DNA of 40,098 nucleotides from Alphaproteobacteria bacterium (GCA_018823325.1 JAHJIJ010000013.1:1-40098); one strand, 5' to 3'; shown: positions 1 to 10,714, numbered from the stretch's first letter. The notes: a model not told the origin generated them from the letters alone. Numbers and translations: made by a program.

Positions 1-563
1 AGATAGATGCCGAAGATGCCAAGCATGAAGCCGAGGTCGCCGACGCGGTTGACCACGAACGCCTTGATCGCCGCGGCGCCCGCCGAGGGCTTCTTGTACC
101 AGAAACCGATCAGCAGATAGGATGCCAGGCCCACGCCTTCCCAGCCGAAGAACATCTGCAGCAGGTTGTTGGCGGTCACGAGCATCAGCATCGCGAAGGT
201 GAACAGCGAGAGATAGGCGAAGAAGCGCGGCTGGTCCGGGTCCTCCTCCATATAGCCCCAGCTGTAGAGGTGAACGAGCGCCGAGACGCTGGTGATCACC
301 ACCAGCATGGTCGCGGTGAGCGAGTCCACCCGCAGCGCCCAGCTGACGTCGAGCGTGCCCGAGCGCATCCAGGTGAACAGCTCGACCACTTCCGGCTGCG
401 CATTGCCCATGAGATAGGAAATGAAGATCGGCCAGGAGAGCGCACAGGAAAGGAACAATGCGCCCGTCGTGATGATCTTGGACGGCACATTGCCGATAAC
501 GCGCTGACCCAGTCCCGCGATGATCGCGGCCAGCAGCGGACCGAAGACGATGATTGAGATCAC
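1..563 (-). CDS. nuoL: NADH-quinone oxidoreductase subunit L (N-terminal part)
   Basis: This is the N-terminal part (about 187 codons) of the proton-pumping, antiporter-like membrane subunit of complex I; the rest lies beyond the left edge. Reading from 563 gives GTG then [16 protein letters not shown], a first membrane helix, and later the conserved NuoL stretches [11 protein letters not shown] and [19 protein letters not shown], the latter including the WEGVG segment typical of the family. The GTG at 563 begins 4 nt after the nuoK stop (568-570), which fits translational coupling. It is the last nuo gene visible; nuoM and nuoN would be expected to follow outside the window. The family call is firm; the exact start is inferred from spacing, because no ATG lies nearby in frame. 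Confidence 0.93.
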   Translation of the reverse strand, partial: MISIIVFGPLLAAIIAGLGQRVIGNVPSKIITTGALFLSCALSWPIFISYLMGNAQPEVVELFTWMRSGTLDVSWALRVDSLTATMLVVITSVSALVHLYSWGYMEEDPDQPRFFAYLSLFTFAMLMLVTANNLLQMFFGWEGVGLASYLLIGFWYKKPSAGAAAIKAFVVNRVGDLGFMLGIFGIY

Positions 564-567
564 GCGA

Positions 568-873
568 TCAGCCCTTCATCTGGTTGACGTCATCGACAGC
601 GATGGTGCCACGCTGACGGAAGTAGATGACGAGGATCGCCAGACCGATCGCCGCTTCACCGGCGGCCACCGTCAGGACGAACATGGCGAAGACCTGCCCG
701 ACCAGATCGCCCAGATAGGCGCTGAACGCGACGAGATTGATGTTCACCGCCAGCAGGATCAGCTCGATCGCCATCAGGATGACGATGATGTTCTTGCGGT
801 TGATGAAGATGCCGAGCACGCCAAGCACGAACAGGATCGCGCTGACGACGACATAATGGCCCAGGCCGATCAC
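568..873 (-). CDS. nuoK: NADH-quinone oxidoreductase subunit K
   Basis: Small membrane subunit (101 aa, the usual length) of complex I, homologous to MrpC and to mitochondrial ND4L, acting in the proton-translocating arm. Three hydrophobic helices are visible, with the conserved acidic residues in the [15 protein letters not shown] segment and in the helix containing [11 protein letters not shown]. The start codon is GTG at 871-873 and overlaps the nuoJ stop as GTGA, so the two are probably translationally coupled. Its stop is 4 nt before nuoL. Confidence 0.96.
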   Translation of the reverse strand: MIGLGHYVVVSAILFVLGVLGIFINRKNIIVILMAIELILLAVNINLVAFSAYLGDLVGQVFAMFVLTVAAGEAAIGLAILVIYFRQRGTIAVDDVNQMKG

Positions 874-1484
874 AGCTCTACCCCCTTGCCCACCGGCTGA
901 TCGATATTGCGAACGGCATCCTGCGGACGACGGCGCACCTGCTTGCCGATATCCTGCGAGCGCACGCCGCCACGGGCGCGGTGCGTGAGGACGATCGCGC
1001 CGATCATGGCAACGAGCAGGATGAGGCCGGCTGCCTCAAACAGGAAGATGTAGCGGCTGTAAAGAATCTGGCCGATCGCCTCTATGTTGGGGACATCCTC
1101 AGGGGTCGGCGCAACGCGTTGCGCCAGGGTGATTTCACCGGCCTGCCAGATGGCGATGCCCAGCACCAGCTCGACCAGCAGGATCAGCGCAATCGCGCCT
1201 CCCAACGGGAAATAACTGACGAAGCCGGCACGCAACTCCGCGAAGTCGATGTCGAGCATCATCACCACGAAGAGGAAGAGCACGGCGACCGCGCCGACAT
1301 AAACGATCACCAGCAGCATCGCGACGAACTCGGCGCCAAGCAGCACCATGAGGCCCGCGGCGTTGAAGAACGCCAGGATGAGCCAGAGCACGCTGTGCAC
1401 CGGATTACGCGCGAGAATGACCATCACGGCCGAAGCCACGACGATGCTCGCGAACAAATAAAAGGCGAGAACTTGAACGGTCAA
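870..1484 (-). CDS. nuoJ: NADH-quinone oxidoreductase subunit J
   Basis: Membrane subunit (204 aa; ND6 homologue) of the complex I pump module. The sequence has about five hydrophobic helices and the conserved segment [20 protein letters not shown], which in this family forms the pi-bulge helix near the quinone/proton coupling axis. The start codon is TTG at 1482-1484, preceded by a strong GAGGGGGA ribosome binding site about 6 nt upstream; there is no in-frame ATG near. A soluble tail of about 40 residues follows the last helix. It starts 30 nt after nuoI and overlaps nuoK by 4 nt. Confidence 0.96.
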   Translation of the reverse strand: MTVQVLAFYLFASIVVASAVMVILARNPVHSVLWLILAFFNAAGLMVLLGAEFVAMLLVIVYVGAVAVLFLFVVMMLDIDFAELRAGFVSYFPLGGAIALILLVELVLGIAIWQAGEITLAQRVAPTPEDVPNIEAIGQILYSRYIFLFEAAGLILLVAMIGAIVLTHRARGGVRSQDIGKQVRRRPQDAVRNIDQPVGKGVEL

Positions 1485-1514
1485 AACGTCCCCCTCTGGT
1501 CCCTGCGCGGCGCC

Positions 1515-1997
1515 TTAACGGTAGGGGGCATCGGCGGCAAGGTTTGCCGCGATCGCCCGCTCCCATTTGTCACCATTGGCGAGCAGTTTCGCCTTGTCGT
1601 AATAGAGTTCCTCACGCGTTTCCGTGGCGAACTCGAAATTCGGGCCTTCCACGATCGCATCGACCGGGCAGGCTTCCTGGCAGAAGCCGCAATAGATGCA
1701 CTTCACCATGTCGATGTCGTAGCGCGTCGTGCGGCGCGAGCCATCGTCGCGCGGCAGCGCCTCGATGGTGATCGCCTGCGCCGGGCAGACCGCCTCGCAC
1801 AGCTTGCACGCGATGCAGCGCTCTTCCCCATTGGGATAGCGGCGCAGCGCATGCTCGCCACGGAACCGCGGCGAGATCGGGTTCTTCTCATAGGGGTAAT
1901 TGATGGTCGCCTTGGGCTTGAAGAAATACTTCAAGGTCAGCCAGTGCGCCTTCAGAAACTCCCAGAGGGTGAAGGATTTGACGAGATGCGCAATCAT
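1515..1997 (-). CDS. nuoI: NADH-quinone oxidoreductase subunit I (2x[4Fe-4S])
   Basis: TYKY-type ferredoxin subunit (160 aa) that carries clusters N6a and N6b and passes electrons toward NuoB and the quinone site. Two complete CxxCxxCxxxCP motifs are visible: [12 protein letters not shown] and [12 protein letters not shown]. The N-terminal amphipathic stretch that anchors it to NuoH precedes them. The start ATG overlaps the nuoH stop as ATGA. Length and order are normal for alphaproteobacteria. Confidence 0.97.
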   Translation of the reverse strand: MIAHLVKSFTLWEFLKAHWLTLKYFFKPKATINYPYEKNPISPRFRGEHALRRYPNGEERCIACKLCEAVCPAQAITIEALPRDDGSRRTTRYDIDMVKCIYCGFCQEACPVDAIVEGPNFEFATETREELYYDKAKLLANGDKWERAIAANLAADAPYR

Positions 1998-3040
1998 GCG
2001 CCGCCTCCATAGCGGGTCAACATCAGGAACCCGGACACGAGGAATACGAAGAAGAGCGAAAGCGGCAGGAAGACCTTCCAGCCCAGCCGCATGAGCTGGT
2101 CATAGCGGAAGCGGGGCACCGTCGCCTTCACCCACGAGAAGATGAAGAAGAAGACGAAGGTCTTGACCAGCAGCCAGATGATCCCCGGCACGTAATAGAG
2201 CGGCGCCCAGTCCACCGGCGGCAGATAGCCACCCCAGAAAAGCAGCGCATTGAGCAGGCACATCAAAATGACGTTGGCATATTCGCCGAGCCAGAAGAGT
2301 GCGAAACTCATCGACGAATATTCGGTCTGGTAACCGGCGACCAGCTCGGATTCCGCTTCGGTCAGGTCGAAGGGCGCGCGCGCCGTCTCGGCCATCGACG
2401 AGATGAGGAACACCACCGCCATGGGGAAGAGCAGCGGATTGAAGCCATGGCCATTGAGGAAGCCATAATAGCCGCGCTGCGTTTCGACGATGGTCGAGAG
2501 ATTGAAGCTGCCCGACCAGAGCACGACGCTGATCAGCACGAAGCCGATCGAGACCTCATAGGAGATCATCTGCGCACTGGCGCGCATGGCCGAGAAGAAC
2601 GGATATTTGGAGTTGGACGCCCAGCCGGAGATCACCACGCCGTAAACGCCGAGCGAGCTGATCGCGAGAATGTAGAGCAGGCCGACATTGATGTCCGCCA
2701 GCACCATGCCCGCATCGAATGGGACGACGGCCCAGGCCAGCAGCGCCACCGTGAAGGTGATGATCGGCGCGAGAATGAACAGCCCCTTGTTGGCCGCGCT
2801 CGGGATGATCGTTTCCTGCAGGAAGACCTTGAGACCGTCTGCGAAGGACTGGAGCAGACCGAAGGGGCCGACGACGTTGGGGCCGCGACGCAGCGCAATC
2901 GCCGCCCAGATCTTGCGGTCGGCGTAGATGATCATCGCCACGGCCAGCATCAGCGGCAGCGCGATGAGCAGGATGAGGATCAGGTTCGCGACGAACCAGC
3001 CAAAGCCCGTGCCGAGATAGGTCTGGAAAAACTCGGTCAT
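1994..3040 (-). CDS. nuoH: NADH-quinone oxidoreductase subunit H
   Basis: Membrane subunit (348 aa; ND1 homologue) that forms the quinone-access chamber where the peripheral arm meets the membrane arm. About eight hydrophobic helices are visible, with the family signatures [22 protein letters not shown] (residues about 45-66) and [21 protein letters not shown], whose acidic residues line the quinone/proton coupling path. The start overlaps the nuoG stop (AATGA). No unusual features. Confidence 0.97.
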   Translation of the reverse strand: MTEFFQTYLGTGFGWFVANLILILLIALPLMLAVAMIIYADRKIWAAIALRRGPNVVGPFGLLQSFADGLKVFLQETIIPSAANKGLFILAPIITFTVALLAWAVVPFDAGMVLADINVGLLYILAISSLGVYGVVISGWASNSKYPFFSAMRASAQMISYEVSIGFVLISVVLWSGSFNLSTIVETQRGYYGFLNGHGFNPLLFPMAVVFLISSMAETARAPFDLTEAESELVAGYQTEYSSMSFALFWLGEYANVILMCLLNALLFWGGYLPPVDWAPLYYVPGIIWLLVKTFVFFFIFSWVKATVPRFRYDQLMRLGWKVFLPLSLFFVFLVSGFLMLTRYGGGA

Positions 3041-5049
3041 TCCGCGGCCTCCGCGAAGTCTTCACCCAAGACCAGCTCCGCCGAGCAGCGCTTCATGGTC
3101 GGGCTGGCGCGGCAAATGGCGTTGGTGAGGTAGAAATCCTTGATCGGCAGATTGATTGCGCCGCCCGGATTGGCCGCCAGCGATGGGGCCGACCAGCCGA
3201 AATCAACGAGCCCTTCCTCGGCCAGCGCCGGAACCGCCGCATACATCGCGGCGCGCAGCTGCTCGAAGCTGTCGAACGGCAGCGGCTTGCCCAGCACATC
3301 GGAGAGCGCACGCAGTATCGTCCAGTCCTCGCGGGCATCGCCCGGCGCGAACACGGCCTTGTCGCCGCGCTGCACGCGGCCTTCCGTGTTCACATAAGTG
3401 CCGGCCTTCTCAGTGTAAGCCGCGCCGGGCAGGATCACGTCCGCCGCATGCGCGCCCTTGTCGCCATGATGGCCAACATAGACCTTGAAGCTTTTGCCGA
3501 AGAGATCGAACGGGACATCGTCCGCGCCCATCAGGAACAGCAGCTTGGGCTCGCTTTGCACAATGGCCTTCACCCCGCCCTGCGTTGCGTAGCCGAGCAT
3601 CAGCCCGCCCATGCGCGCCGCCGCCATGTGGACGACATTGAAGCCGTTCCAGCCATCGCGGATGAGATCCAACGGCTCCACGGCCGCCAGCGCGGCGCCA
3701 TGCACGCCCGGCGCGGCCAGCGCGCCGCCGCCCATGATAATGGCGGGGCGGTGCGAAGCGCGGAAATGGTCGACCAGATCCTTGGGCAGATTGGCGAGCA
3801 GCGCGGCATCATTGCCGAGCGAAGTGACCTTGTAAGTCAGGTCCACGTCCGGTCCGATGGTCCAGACCTTGGCGCCTTTCTTGATCGCCTTGCGGATGCG
3901 CGTGTTGATTAACGGCGCTTCCCAGCGCAGGTTCGTGCCGACGAGCAGGATGGCGTCAGCCGTCTCGATCCCCGCCAGCGTGGAATTGAAATTCACCGCC
4001 GAGAGGCTGGAAACGTCATAATCGAGACCACCCTGACGGCCTTCGAGCTGCGAACCGCCCAGTGCGTGCACCAGTTCGCGCGCCGCGAACATCGTCTCGC
4101 AATCGAGCTGATCACCGGCAATCGCAGCGACCGATCCCTTGGCGCCCTTCGCAACCTTGGCGATCGCGGCGAACGCCTCGTCCCACGTCGCGGGCACCAG
4201 CTTGCCATCCTTGCGGATGAAAGGCTTGTCGAGACGCTTGCGCATCAGGCCATCGACGGCGTGGCGGGTCTTGTCGCTCGCCCACTCCTCGTTCACGTCA
4301 TCATTGATGCGCGGCAGCACGCGCAGCACGGCGCGGCCGCGGCTATCGATGCGGATGTTGGTACCAACGGCATCCATCACGTCGATGCCGAGCGTTTTCT
4401 TCAGCTCCCAAGGCCGCGCCTCGAAGGCATAGGGCTTGGAGGTCAGCGCGCCGACCGGGCAAAGATCGACCACATTGCCGGAAAGCTCGCTCTTGGCGGC
4501 ATGTTCCAGATAGGTGGTGATCTGCATGTTCTCGCCGCGATAGATCGCGCCGATCTCCGGCACGCCGGCAATTTCCTCGGCAAAGCGCACACAGCGGGTG
4601 CACTGGATGCAGCGGGTCATCACCGTCTTGACGATGGGGCCCATATACTTCTCGGTGACCGCCCGCTTGTTCTCGTCATAGCGGCTCTGGCCACGGCCAT
4701 AGGCGATGGACTGGTCCTGCAGGTCGCACTCGCCGCCCTGATCGCAGATCGGGCAATCGAGCGGGTGATTGATGAGTAGAAACTCCATCACGCCCTCACG
4801 GGCCTTCTTCACCATCTCGCTGTCGGTGCGGATTTCCTGGCCGTCAGCGGCCGGCAGCGCGCAGCTGGCCTGCGGCTTGGGCGGCCCCGGCTTCACCTCG
4901 ACGAGGCACATGCGGCAATTGCCGGCGATGGACAGGCGCTCATGATAGCAGAAGCGCGGAATTTCCTTGCCCGCCAGCTCGCACGCCTGAAGCACGGTCG
5001 CTCCGGCGGGAACCTCGATGTCGATGCCGTCTACTTTGACTGTGGGCAT
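3037..5049 (-). CDS. nuoG: NADH-quinone oxidoreductase subunit G
   Basis: Large iron-sulfur subunit (670 aa; 75-kDa homologue) of the electron-input arm. The N-terminus ([16 protein letters not shown]) begins a plant-type [2Fe-2S] domain with the ligands [15 protein letters not shown]. It is followed by the His/Cys N5 motif [14 protein letters not shown], the [10 protein letters not shown] motif and CPVGAL, then a molybdopterin-oxidoreductase-like domain that is non-catalytic in complex I. The ATG at 5049 was chosen because it gives the canonical N-terminus; the open frame extends upstream but is then only shadow sequence of nuoF. It starts 2 nt after the nuoF stop. Confidence 0.97.
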   Translation of the reverse strand: MPTVKVDGIDIEVPAGATVLQACELAGKEIPRFCYHERLSIAGNCRMCLVEVKPGPPKPQASCALPAADGQEIRTDSEMVKKAREGVMEFLLINHPLDCPICDQGGECDLQDQSIAYGRGQSRYDENKRAVTEKYMGPIVKTVMTRCIQCTRCVRFAEEIAGVPEIGAIYRGENMQITTYLEHAAKSELSGNVVDLCPVGALTSKPYAFEARPWELKKTLGIDVMDAVGTNIRIDSRGRAVLRVLPRINDDVNEEWASDKTRHAVDGLMRKRLDKPFIRKDGKLVPATWDEAFAAIAKVAKGAKGSVAAIAGDQLDCETMFAARELVHALGGSQLEGRQGGLDYDVSSLSAVNFNSTLAGIETADAILLVGTNLRWEAPLINTRIRKAIKKGAKVWTIGPDVDLTYKVTSLGNDAALLANLPKDLVDHFRASHRPAIIMGGGALAAPGVHGAALAAVEPLDLIRDGWNGFNVVHMAAARMGGLMLGYATQGGVKAIVQSEPKLLFLMGADDVPFDLFGKSFKVYVGHHGDKGAHAADVILPGAAYTEKAGTYVNTEGRVQRGDKAVFAPGDAREDWTILRALSDVLGKPLPFDSFEQLRAAMYAAVPALAEEGLVDFGWSAPSLAANPGGAINLPIKDFYLTNAICRASPTMKRCSAELVLGEDFAEAAE

Positions 5050-5051
5050 GA

Positions 5052-6392
5052 TTACTCCGCTGCCTCCAGCACAGGGGCGCCGCCGCGCTTGGCCGCGATG
5101 CGGCGCTCGATCTCGGGGCGGAAATGGCGAATGAGGCCTTGGATCGGCCAGGCCGCCGCGTCGCCGAGCGCGCAGATGGTGTGGCCCTCGACCTGCTTGG
5201 TGACCTGGAAGAGCATGTCGATCTCTTCGGGATCGGCATCGCCCGTCACCAGGCGCTCCATCACGCGCCACATCCAGCCGGTGCCCTCGCGACAGGGCGT
5301 GCACTGGCCGCAACTCTCATGCTTGTAGAAGTAGGAGAGCCGCGCGATCGCCCGCACGATGTCGGTGGACTTGTCCATGACGATCACAGCTGCCGTGCCC
5401 AGACCCGAGCCCAGCGCGCGCAGGCCGTCAAAGTCCATCGGCGCGTCCATGATCTCGGCGGCCGGCACCAGTGGCACCGAGGAGCCGCCGGGGATGACCG
5501 CGAGCAGATTGTCCCAGCCGCCACGAATGCCGCCGCAATGGCGGTCGATCAGTTCGCGGAACGGGATGCTCATGCTCTCCTCGATCACGCACGGCTTGTT
5601 CACATGGCCGCTGACCTGGAAGAGCTTGGTGCCCCGATTGTTCTCGCGCCCGAAGCTCGAGAACCACGCCGCCCCGCGCCGCAGAATCGTCGGCGCGACG
5701 GCAATGCTCTCGACATTGTTGACCGTGGTCGGGCAGCCATAAAGCCCCGCGCCGGCCGGGAACGGCGGCTTGAGGCGCGGCTGACCCTTCTTGCCCTCGA
5801 GGCTCTCGATCTGCGCGGTTTCCTCGCCGCAGATATAAGCCCCGGCGCCGCGATGCACGAACACGTCGAAATCATAGCCAGAGCCGCAGGCATTCTTGCC
5901 GATGAAGCCCTTTGCATAGGCCTCTTCCACGGCGGCGAAGAGCACCTTCGCCTCGTAGATGAACTCGCCGCGGATGTAGATATAGGCCGCCCGCGCGCGC
6001 ATCGCGAAGCCCGCGACCAGCGCGCCCTCGATCAGCTTGTGCGGATCGTGGCGGATGATCTCGCGGTCCTTGCACGAGCCCGGCTCGGATTCGTCGGCAT
6101 TGATGACCAGGAAGCTCGGGCGTCCGTCCTTGCTTTCCTTGGGCATGAAGCTCCACTTCATGCCGGTCGGGAAGCCGGCGCCACCGCGACCGCGCAGGCC
6201 CGAGGCCTTCATGATGTCGATGATGCCGTCCTGCCCGATTTCGAGCAGCTTCTTGGTATTGTCCCAGTCGCCCCGTTGCATGGCCGCGTCGACGCGCCAG
6301 TCCTGATAGCCGTGGACGTTGGTGAAGATGCGGTCCTTGTCTTCCAGCGGGCCGACAAAGGGTGCGGGTGCGGCGGGCGTTTCGTCAGCCAT
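5052..6392 (-). CDS. nuoF: NADH-quinone oxidoreductase subunit F (FMN, NADH binding)
   Basis: Catalytic entry subunit (446 aa; 51-kDa homologue) that oxidises NADH with FMN and carries a [4Fe-4S] cluster. Visible are the NADH site [10 protein letters not shown] (residues 68-77), the FMN site [12 protein letters not shown] (182-193), and the cluster ligands SCGQCTPC with a later HTICALGD cysteine. Two in-frame ATGs exist. The one at 6392 forms TAATG with the nuoE stop and has a GGGGGGA ribosome binding site about 7 nt away, so it is preferred over 6398, where the same site would be adjacent to the codon. Confidence 0.96.
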   Translation of the reverse strand: MADETPAAPAPFVGPLEDKDRIFTNVHGYQDWRVDAAMQRGDWDNTKKLLEIGQDGIIDIMKASGLRGRGGAGFPTGMKWSFMPKESKDGRPSFLVINADESEPGSCKDREIIRHDPHKLIEGALVAGFAMRARAAYIYIRGEFIYEAKVLFAAVEEAYAKGFIGKNACGSGYDFDVFVHRGAGAYICGEETAQIESLEGKKGQPRLKPPFPAGAGLYGCPTTVNNVESIAVAPTILRRGAAWFSSFGRENNRGTKLFQVSGHVNKPCVIEESMSIPFRELIDRHCGGIRGGWDNLLAVIPGGSSVPLVPAAEIMDAPMDFDGLRALGSGLGTAAVIVMDKSTDIVRAIARLSYFYKHESCGQCTPCREGTGWMWRVMERLVTGDADPEEIDMLFQVTKQVEGHTICALGDAAAWPIQGLIRHFRPEIERRIAAKRGGAPVLEAAE

Positions 6393-7057
6393 TACCATTC
6401 CCCCCGATAATCATGATTTTCAGTGACCATCGCCTTCGTCGCCGTCGGGCCGCCCTCGGGCGCGCTGGTCTGGCGGTCGACCTGCGGGCCGATCTTGGGT
6501 TGCTTGCCCGCAGCGAGATCGTCGAGGATCGCGGACATGCTCTCGAAGGTGAGGTCTTCGTAATTGTCGTCGTTGATCTGCACCATCGGCGCATTAGCGC
6601 ACGCGCCCAGGCACTCGACCTCGGTGAGCGTGAAGAGCCCGTCCGCCGTGGTCGCGCCCTTCTTCAGGCCACGCTTGTAGCAGGCGTCCAGCACATCGTC
6701 GCTCCCACGCAGCATGCACGGCGTGGTGCCGCAAACCTGCACATGGAAGCGGCCGACCGGCGCAAGATTATACATGGTGTAGAAGGTCGCGACCTCATAG
6801 GCCCGCATGAACGGCATATCGAGCTGAGCCGCGACATATTCGATCACGGGGATCGGCAGCCAGCCCTGCGTGTTCGTCTCCGCGCCGACCTGCCGCTGGG
6901 CGAGATCGAGCAGCGGCATCACCGCCGATTGCTGGCGGCCTTCCGGATAACGCGCGATGACCTTCTTCGCCTGCTCGGCATTCTCCGCCGTCCATGCAAA
7001 GCCGCCCCAGCGGGCGCGGACTTCCGCTTCATCGGGGATCTGGGGTGCATCAGCCAT
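6392..7057 (-). CDS. nuoE: NADH-quinone oxidoreductase subunit E
   Basis: [2Fe-2S] thioredoxin-fold subunit (221 aa; 24-kDa homologue) that partners NuoF and carries cluster N1a. The four ligands are visible as CGTTPC and, about 40 residues on, CLGACAN, the expected arrangement. The N-terminal helical region (residues 1-80) matches the family. A tail of about 50 residues, rich in Pro, Thr and charged residues, follows the fold, as is common in alphaproteobacterial NuoE. The ATG at 7057 overlaps the preceding small membrane gene by 8 nt. Confidence 0.96.
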   Translation of the reverse strand: MADAPQIPDEAEVRARWGGFAWTAENAEQAKKVIARYPEGRQQSAVMPLLDLAQRQVGAETNTQGWLPIPVIEYVAAQLDMPFMRAYEVATFYTMYNLAPVGRFHVQVCGTTPCMLRGSDDVLDACYKRGLKKGATTADGLFTLTEVECLGACANAPMVQINDDNYEDLTFESMSAILDDLAAGKQPKIGPQVDRQTSAPEGGPTATKAMVTENHDYRGEW

Positions 7058-7241
7058 GCTGCTGGATCCGCTTGCTGAGAGCCGGCGCCCCGAAGGTCAG
7101 CCAGAAATAGACGGTGGCCGAGGCCAGGCCGGCGACCACGCCATCGGGCAGGTCGCCCATGCGCGCCAGCACGATCAGCACCATGCCGGCAAGGCTCAGC
7201 ACCAGGATGTGCAACCAGACGGGTGTTGCGTCGCCCCTCAT
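7050..7241 (-). CDS. Small two-helix membrane protein inside the nuo operon
   Basis: A 63-aa protein with two hydrophobic segments, WLHILVLSLAGMVLIVLA and VVAGLASATVYFWLTFG, separated by a short loop. Its ATG overlaps the stop of the NTF2-like gene as ATGA, and its own stop overlaps nuoE by 8 nt, so it is embedded in the operon and almost certainly translated by coupling. I do not recognise a named family. Position suggests a role linked to complex I assembly or membrane docking, but that is inference from context only. Confidence 0.7.
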   Translation of the reverse strand: MRGDATPVWLHILVLSLAGMVLIVLARMGDLPDGVVAGLASATVYFWLTFGAPALSKRIQQHG

Positions 7242-7615
7242 CGAATGAACTCCACGCGCGACACCTTGTCGCCCTCGAATGAATAAACAGCGATCACGTC
7301 GAACGGCTCGATCAGTTCCGAGCCGTCGCTGGCCGGTCCGCGCGTGACATGCTCGCGAAACAGCACGTAATTGCTGATCGCCTGCGCCTCGACGATCTCG
7401 GCATGGTTCTGCGGCCACTTGGCGAACGCGGCAGCGAGACCCGAACGGGTCCCTTCCATGCCCTCGCGCACCACAACGCCGCGATAGTTCGCCTCGCAGG
7501 CATCATCGGTCATGTACGAGACATAGGTGTCGACGTCCTGCGCGTTGTAGGCCGCGATCATCTCGCGCGCGATGGCGATGCGCGCGTCGGCGGTGAGCAT
7601 CGTCTCGACGCTCAC
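7238..7615 (-). CDS. NTF2/SnoaL-like protein inside the nuo operon
   Basis: A 125-aa protein whose pattern fits the NTF2/SnoaL cone-shaped alpha+beta fold: an N-terminal helix with [24 protein letters not shown], then [19 protein letters not shown], then beta strands ending in [19 protein letters not shown]. The start is probably the GTG at 7615, which overlaps the nuoD stop as GTGA and has GGGGAG about 8 nt upstream; an ATG at 7600 is the alternative. NTF2-like folds serve as enzymes or small-molecule binding proteins, and no catalytic residues can be assigned here. Its place between nuoD and nuoE is unusual for nuo operons in general. Confidence 0.82.
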   Translation of the reverse strand: MSVETMLTADARIAIAREMIAAYNAQDVDTYVSYMTDDACEANYRGVVVREGMEGTRSGLAAAFAKWPQNHAEIVEAQAISNYVLFREHVTRGPASDGSELIEPFDVIAVYSFEGDKVSRVEFIR

Positions 7616-8847
7616 CGGTCGCACTCCCCGAATACGATGTCCATCGCGCCAAGCACGGCGGTGGTGTCGGCGAGCATGTGGCCCTTCATCAGGAAGTCCA
7701 TCGCCTGCAAGTGGCTGAACGCCGTCGGGCGGATCTTGCACCGATAGGGCTTGTTGGTCCCGTCGCTCACCAGATACACGCCGAACTCGCCCTTCGGGCT
7801 CTCCGTCGCCACGTAAACCTCGCCCTCGGGCACATGGAAGCCCTCGGTGTAGAGCTTGAAGTGGTGGATCAGCGCTTCCATCGACTGCTTCATCTCGCCG
7901 CGCTTGGGCGGGACGACCTTGCGGTCGAGCGAAGCCACCGGTCCGTCCGGCATTTCGTTGAGGCACTGCTTCATGATCCGCGCCGACTGGCGGACCTCCT
8001 CTACGCGCACCATGAACCGGTCGTAGCAGTCATAGTTCGTGCCGACGGGGACGTCGAACTCCATGCGGTCATAGACGTCGTAAGGCTGCGCCTTGCGGAT
8101 GTCCCACGGAATGCCCGAACCGCGCAGCATCGGGCCGGAGAAGCCCCAGCGCAGCGCGTCTTCCTTGGAGCAGACCGCAATGTCGACATTGCGCTGCTTG
8201 AAGATGCGGTTGTCCGCCACCAGGCTGATCGCGTCCTCGAAGAGGCGCGGCAGGCGATTGTCGAGCCAGTCGCCGATGTCGGTGAGCAGCTTGAGCGGCA
8301 CGTCCTGATGCACGCCGCCGGGCCGGAAATAGGCCGAGTGCATGCGCGCGCCGGACGCGCGCTCGAAGAAGTTGAGGCAGTCCTCGCGGATCTCGAACAT
8401 CCACAGGTTGGGCGTCATCGCGCCGACGTCCATCACGTGCGAACCGAGGTTCAGCATGTGATTGCTGATCCGCGTCAGCTCCGCGAAGAACACGCGCAGA
8501 TATTGCGCGCGCAGTGGCACCTCGAGGTTGAGCAGCTTCTCGATCGCCAGCACATAGCTGTGCTCCATGCCGAGCGGCGAGCAATAGTCCAGCCGGTCGA
8601 AATAAGGCAGCGCCTGCAGATAGGTCTTGTACTCGATCAGCTTCTCGGTGCCGCGATGGAGCAGGCCGACATGCGGATCGCAGCGTTCAACGATCTCGCC
8701 TTCCAGCTCCATAACGAGGCGCAGCACGCCGTGCGCGGCCGGGTGCTGGGGCCCGAAGTTGATCGTGTAGTTCTGGATCGCCGTATCGCCGAGCGCGGGA
8801 TCCACCGCCTCAGAAACATGATCGAGCGTCTGGAAATGATCGGACAT
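7612..8847 (-). CDS. nuoD: NADH-quinone oxidoreductase subunit D
   Basis: Quinone-site subunit (411 aa; 49-kDa homologue) related to the large subunit of NiFe hydrogenases. The motif [20 protein letters not shown] near the N-terminus, the segment [18 protein letters not shown], and the C-terminal [17 protein letters not shown] followed by [16 protein letters not shown] are all diagnostic. The first ATG overlaps the nuoC stop by one base (TGATG). NuoC and NuoD are separate here rather than fused as in E. coli. Confidence 0.97.
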   Translation of the reverse strand: MSDHFQTLDHVSEAVDPALGDTAIQNYTINFGPQHPAAHGVLRLVMELEGEIVERCDPHVGLLHRGTEKLIEYKTYLQALPYFDRLDYCSPLGMEHSYVLAIEKLLNLEVPLRAQYLRVFFAELTRISNHMLNLGSHVMDVGAMTPNLWMFEIREDCLNFFERASGARMHSAYFRPGGVHQDVPLKLLTDIGDWLDNRLPRLFEDAISLVADNRIFKQRNVDIAVCSKEDALRWGFSGPMLRGSGIPWDIRKAQPYDVYDRMEFDVPVGTNYDCYDRFMVRVEEVRQSARIMKQCLNEMPDGPVASLDRKVVPPKRGEMKQSMEALIHHFKLYTEGFHVPEGEVYVATESPKGEFGVYLVSDGTNKPYRCKIRPTAFSHLQAMDFLMKGHMLADTTAVLGAMDIVFGECDR

Positions 8848-9761
8848 CAGGCGTCACCCTCGGGTGTCTTGGGCTTGCGCGTGCGCTTGGGCTTCGTCTC
8901 TGCGGTGTCGGAGCCCGCCGTGGCGCTTTTTGCACGAGCGGGCTTCACCGTCTCGGCTTCTACCGCCTCGGCATCGCCCTTCTTGGCCCGGCTGCGCTTG
9001 GTCGCGACCGCGTCGGCCGGCTTGCCGGCGCCGGTATCCTCGGGCTTCTCAGTCGTCTTGGGCGTCCTGGCTTCCGGAGAAGCAGCTGCCGGGGGAGCCG
9101 GCGGCGAAGGCGGTGGCGGCGTGGGCGCGCCCGGCGCCTCACCATGGGCCTTCTCGTCGCCCGGCAGCACATATTGCGCGCCTTCCCACGGGCTCATGAA
9201 ATCAAAGCTGCGGAAATCCTGGGCGAGCTGCACCGGCTCATAGACGACGCGCTTCTGCTCTTCCGAATAGCGGAGCTCGACATAGCCGGTGAGCGGGAAA
9301 TCCTTGCGGAACGGATAGCCCTTGAAGCCATAATCAGTGAGGATGCGGCGCAGGTCCGTATTTCCCTCGAACAGCACGCCATACATGTCGAACACTTCGC
9401 GCTCGAGCCAGCCGGCAACCGGCCAGAGATGCGTGACGGTCGGCACGGCATGATCCTCGTCCGTGCGCACTTTCACGCGCAGACGATGATTCTTCGTCAC
9501 CGAGAGCAGATGGTAGCAGATCTCGAAGCGCTCGGCGCGCTCGGGATAGTCGACCCCGGCGATCTCCATGAGCTGCTGATAGTCGAAGCGATCGCGCAGG
9601 GTCTGCAGCACTTCGGCCACACGCTCGCGCTCAACGCCGATGCTGAGCTCGAAATGCGCGTCCTTGACCGCGAACACAGCATCGCCAAGCGCAGACCGGA
9701 TCGCCTCGGCAAGGCCCTCGATCGGCTCGACCCGCGGGGCGGAATGAACGGCTGTCACCAT
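8847..9761 (-). CDS. nuoC: NADH-quinone oxidoreductase subunit C with long charged tail
   Basis: Peripheral-arm subunit (30-kDa homologue), 304 aa. Residues 1-200 are the normal domain, ending in the signature [27 protein letters not shown] and [12 protein letters not shown]. Residues 205-304 are an added low-complexity tail: a run [17 protein letters not shown] followed by Lys/Arg/Glu/Ala-rich sequence with KRSRAKK and KPKRTRKPK. The usual bacterial NuoC is about 200 aa, so the tail adds roughly half again; it is predicted disordered. It remains in frame right up to the overlap with nuoD. Confidence 0.95.
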   Translation of the reverse strand: MVTAVHSAPRVEPIEGLAEAIRSALGDAVFAVKDAHFELSIGVERERVAEVLQTLRDRFDYQQLMEIAGVDYPERAERFEICYHLLSVTKNHRLRVKVRTDEDHAVPTVTHLWPVAGWLEREVFDMYGVLFEGNTDLRRILTDYGFKGYPFRKDFPLTGYVELRYSEEQKRVVYEPVQLAQDFRSFDFMSPWEGAQYVLPGDEKAHGEAPGAPTPPPPSPPAPPAAASPEARTPKTTEKPEDTGAGKPADAVATKRSRAKKGDAEAVEAETVKPARAKSATAGSDTAETKPKRTRKPKTPEGDA

Positions 9762-9771
9762 GCCTGCCCCC

Positions 9772-10338
9772 TCAACGCTCTATCGTGCCGACCCGGCGGA
9801 TTTTCCGCTGGAGCTGCATGATGCCATAAAGCAACGCCTCGGCGGTCGGCGGGCAGCCGGGGACGTAGATGTCCACCGGCACGATCCGGTCGCAGCCGCG
9901 CACGACGCTGTAGCTATAATGATAATAGCCGCCGCCATTGGCGCACGAGCCCATGGAAATGACGTATTTCGGCTCGCTCATCTGGTCGTAGACCTTGCGC
10001 AGCGCCGGGGCCATCTTGTTGCAGAGCGTGCCGGCGACAATCATCACGTCGCTCTGGCGCGGGGACGCGCGCGGCGCAGCGCCGAAGCGCTCCATGTCGT
10101 AGCGCGGCATGTTCACGTGGATCATCTCGACCGCGCAGCAGGCGAGTCCGAAGGTCATCCACCAGAGCGAGCCGGTGCGCGCCCAGTTGAACAGGTCCTC
10201 TGTCGAGGTGACGAGAAAGCCCTTGTCGCTCACCTCGCTGGAGAGCGCCTTGAAGAATTCCGGATCTGGCTGCGTAGCCGGCGGGACCCCGATCAGCGGA
10301 GCGCCCAGCGTGCCCGGCCGTTCAAGTTCTACTCCCAA
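9772..10338 (-). CDS. nuoB: NADH-quinone oxidoreductase subunit B
   Basis: Subunit carrying cluster N2, the last iron-sulfur centre before quinone (PSST homologue), about 188 aa. Ligand motifs visible are [16 protein letters not shown] and [15 protein letters not shown]. No in-frame ATG precedes the conserved region. The best start is a TTG at 10338 (product beginning GVELERPG) with AAGGGAG about 7 nt upstream; it overlaps the 3' end of nuoA by 10 nt. The frame stays open further upstream but only as shadow of nuoA. The start is inferred; the family is certain. Confidence 0.94.
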   Translation of the reverse strand: MGVELERPGTLGAPLIGVPPATQPDPEFFKALSSEVSDKGFLVTSTEDLFNWARTGSLWWMTFGLACCAVEMIHVNMPRYDMERFGAAPRASPRQSDVMIVAGTLCNKMAPALRKVYDQMSEPKYVISMGSCANGGGYYHYSYSVVRGCDRIVPVDIYVPGCPPTAEALLYGIMQLQRKIRRVGTIER

Positions 10339-10703
10339 TCGAGCGCTCCCTTCTTCCAGGCATAGACGAGACCGAGCACCAGCTCGAATATGAAGATCAT
10401 CATCGCGGTCCAGCCGGCCCAGCCGATCTCGCCGAGGCTCACAGCCCACGGGAAGAGGAACGCCGCTTCAAGGTCGAAGATGATGAACAGGATCGCGACC
10501 AGATAGAAGCGCACGTCGAACTGGCTGCGCGGGTCCTCGAACGCGGGGAATCCGCATTCATACTCGCTCAGCTTCTCCGGGTCCGGCTTGTGCGATCCCG
10601 TCAGCCGGCCGACGGCCATGGGCAGGAACACGAACGCGCACGACAAGCCCAAAGCGACAACCAGAAACAGCAGGATCGGCAGATATTGCGACAGATCGAC
10701 CAC
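10329..10703 (-). CDS. nuoA: NADH-quinone oxidoreductase subunit A
   Basis: First gene of the complex I operon: small membrane subunit (124 aa; ND3 homologue). It has three hydrophobic helices and the hallmark loop [40 protein letters not shown], whose Cys and acidic residues form the conformational loop at the quinone cavity. The start codon is GTG at 10701-10703 with AGGGGA just upstream. Confidence 0.96.
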   Translation of the reverse strand: MVDLSQYLPILLFLVVALGLSCAFVFLPMAVGRLTGSHKPDPEKLSEYECGFPAFEDPRSQFDVRFYLVAILFIIFDLEAAFLFPWAVSLGEIGWAGWTAMMIFIFELVLGLVYAWKKGALDWE

Positions 10704-10714
10704 TTGAATCCCCT

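Noticed and set aside
981..2012. 343-codon open frame on the plus strand opposite nuoI/nuoJ
   Set aside because: It is antisense to two certain genes, has a His/Asp/Arg-rich composition with no recognisable domain, and is explained by GC-rich third-position bias.
5124..6410. 428-codon plus-strand frame opposite nuoF
   Set aside because: Full antisense shadow of nuoF; low-complexity Ala/Arg/Asp/His composition, no ribosome binding site of note.
7678..9243. 521-codon plus-strand frame opposite nuoD and part of nuoC
   Set aside because: Long only because of codon bias in nuoD; its composition is unlike real proteins and no motif was seen.
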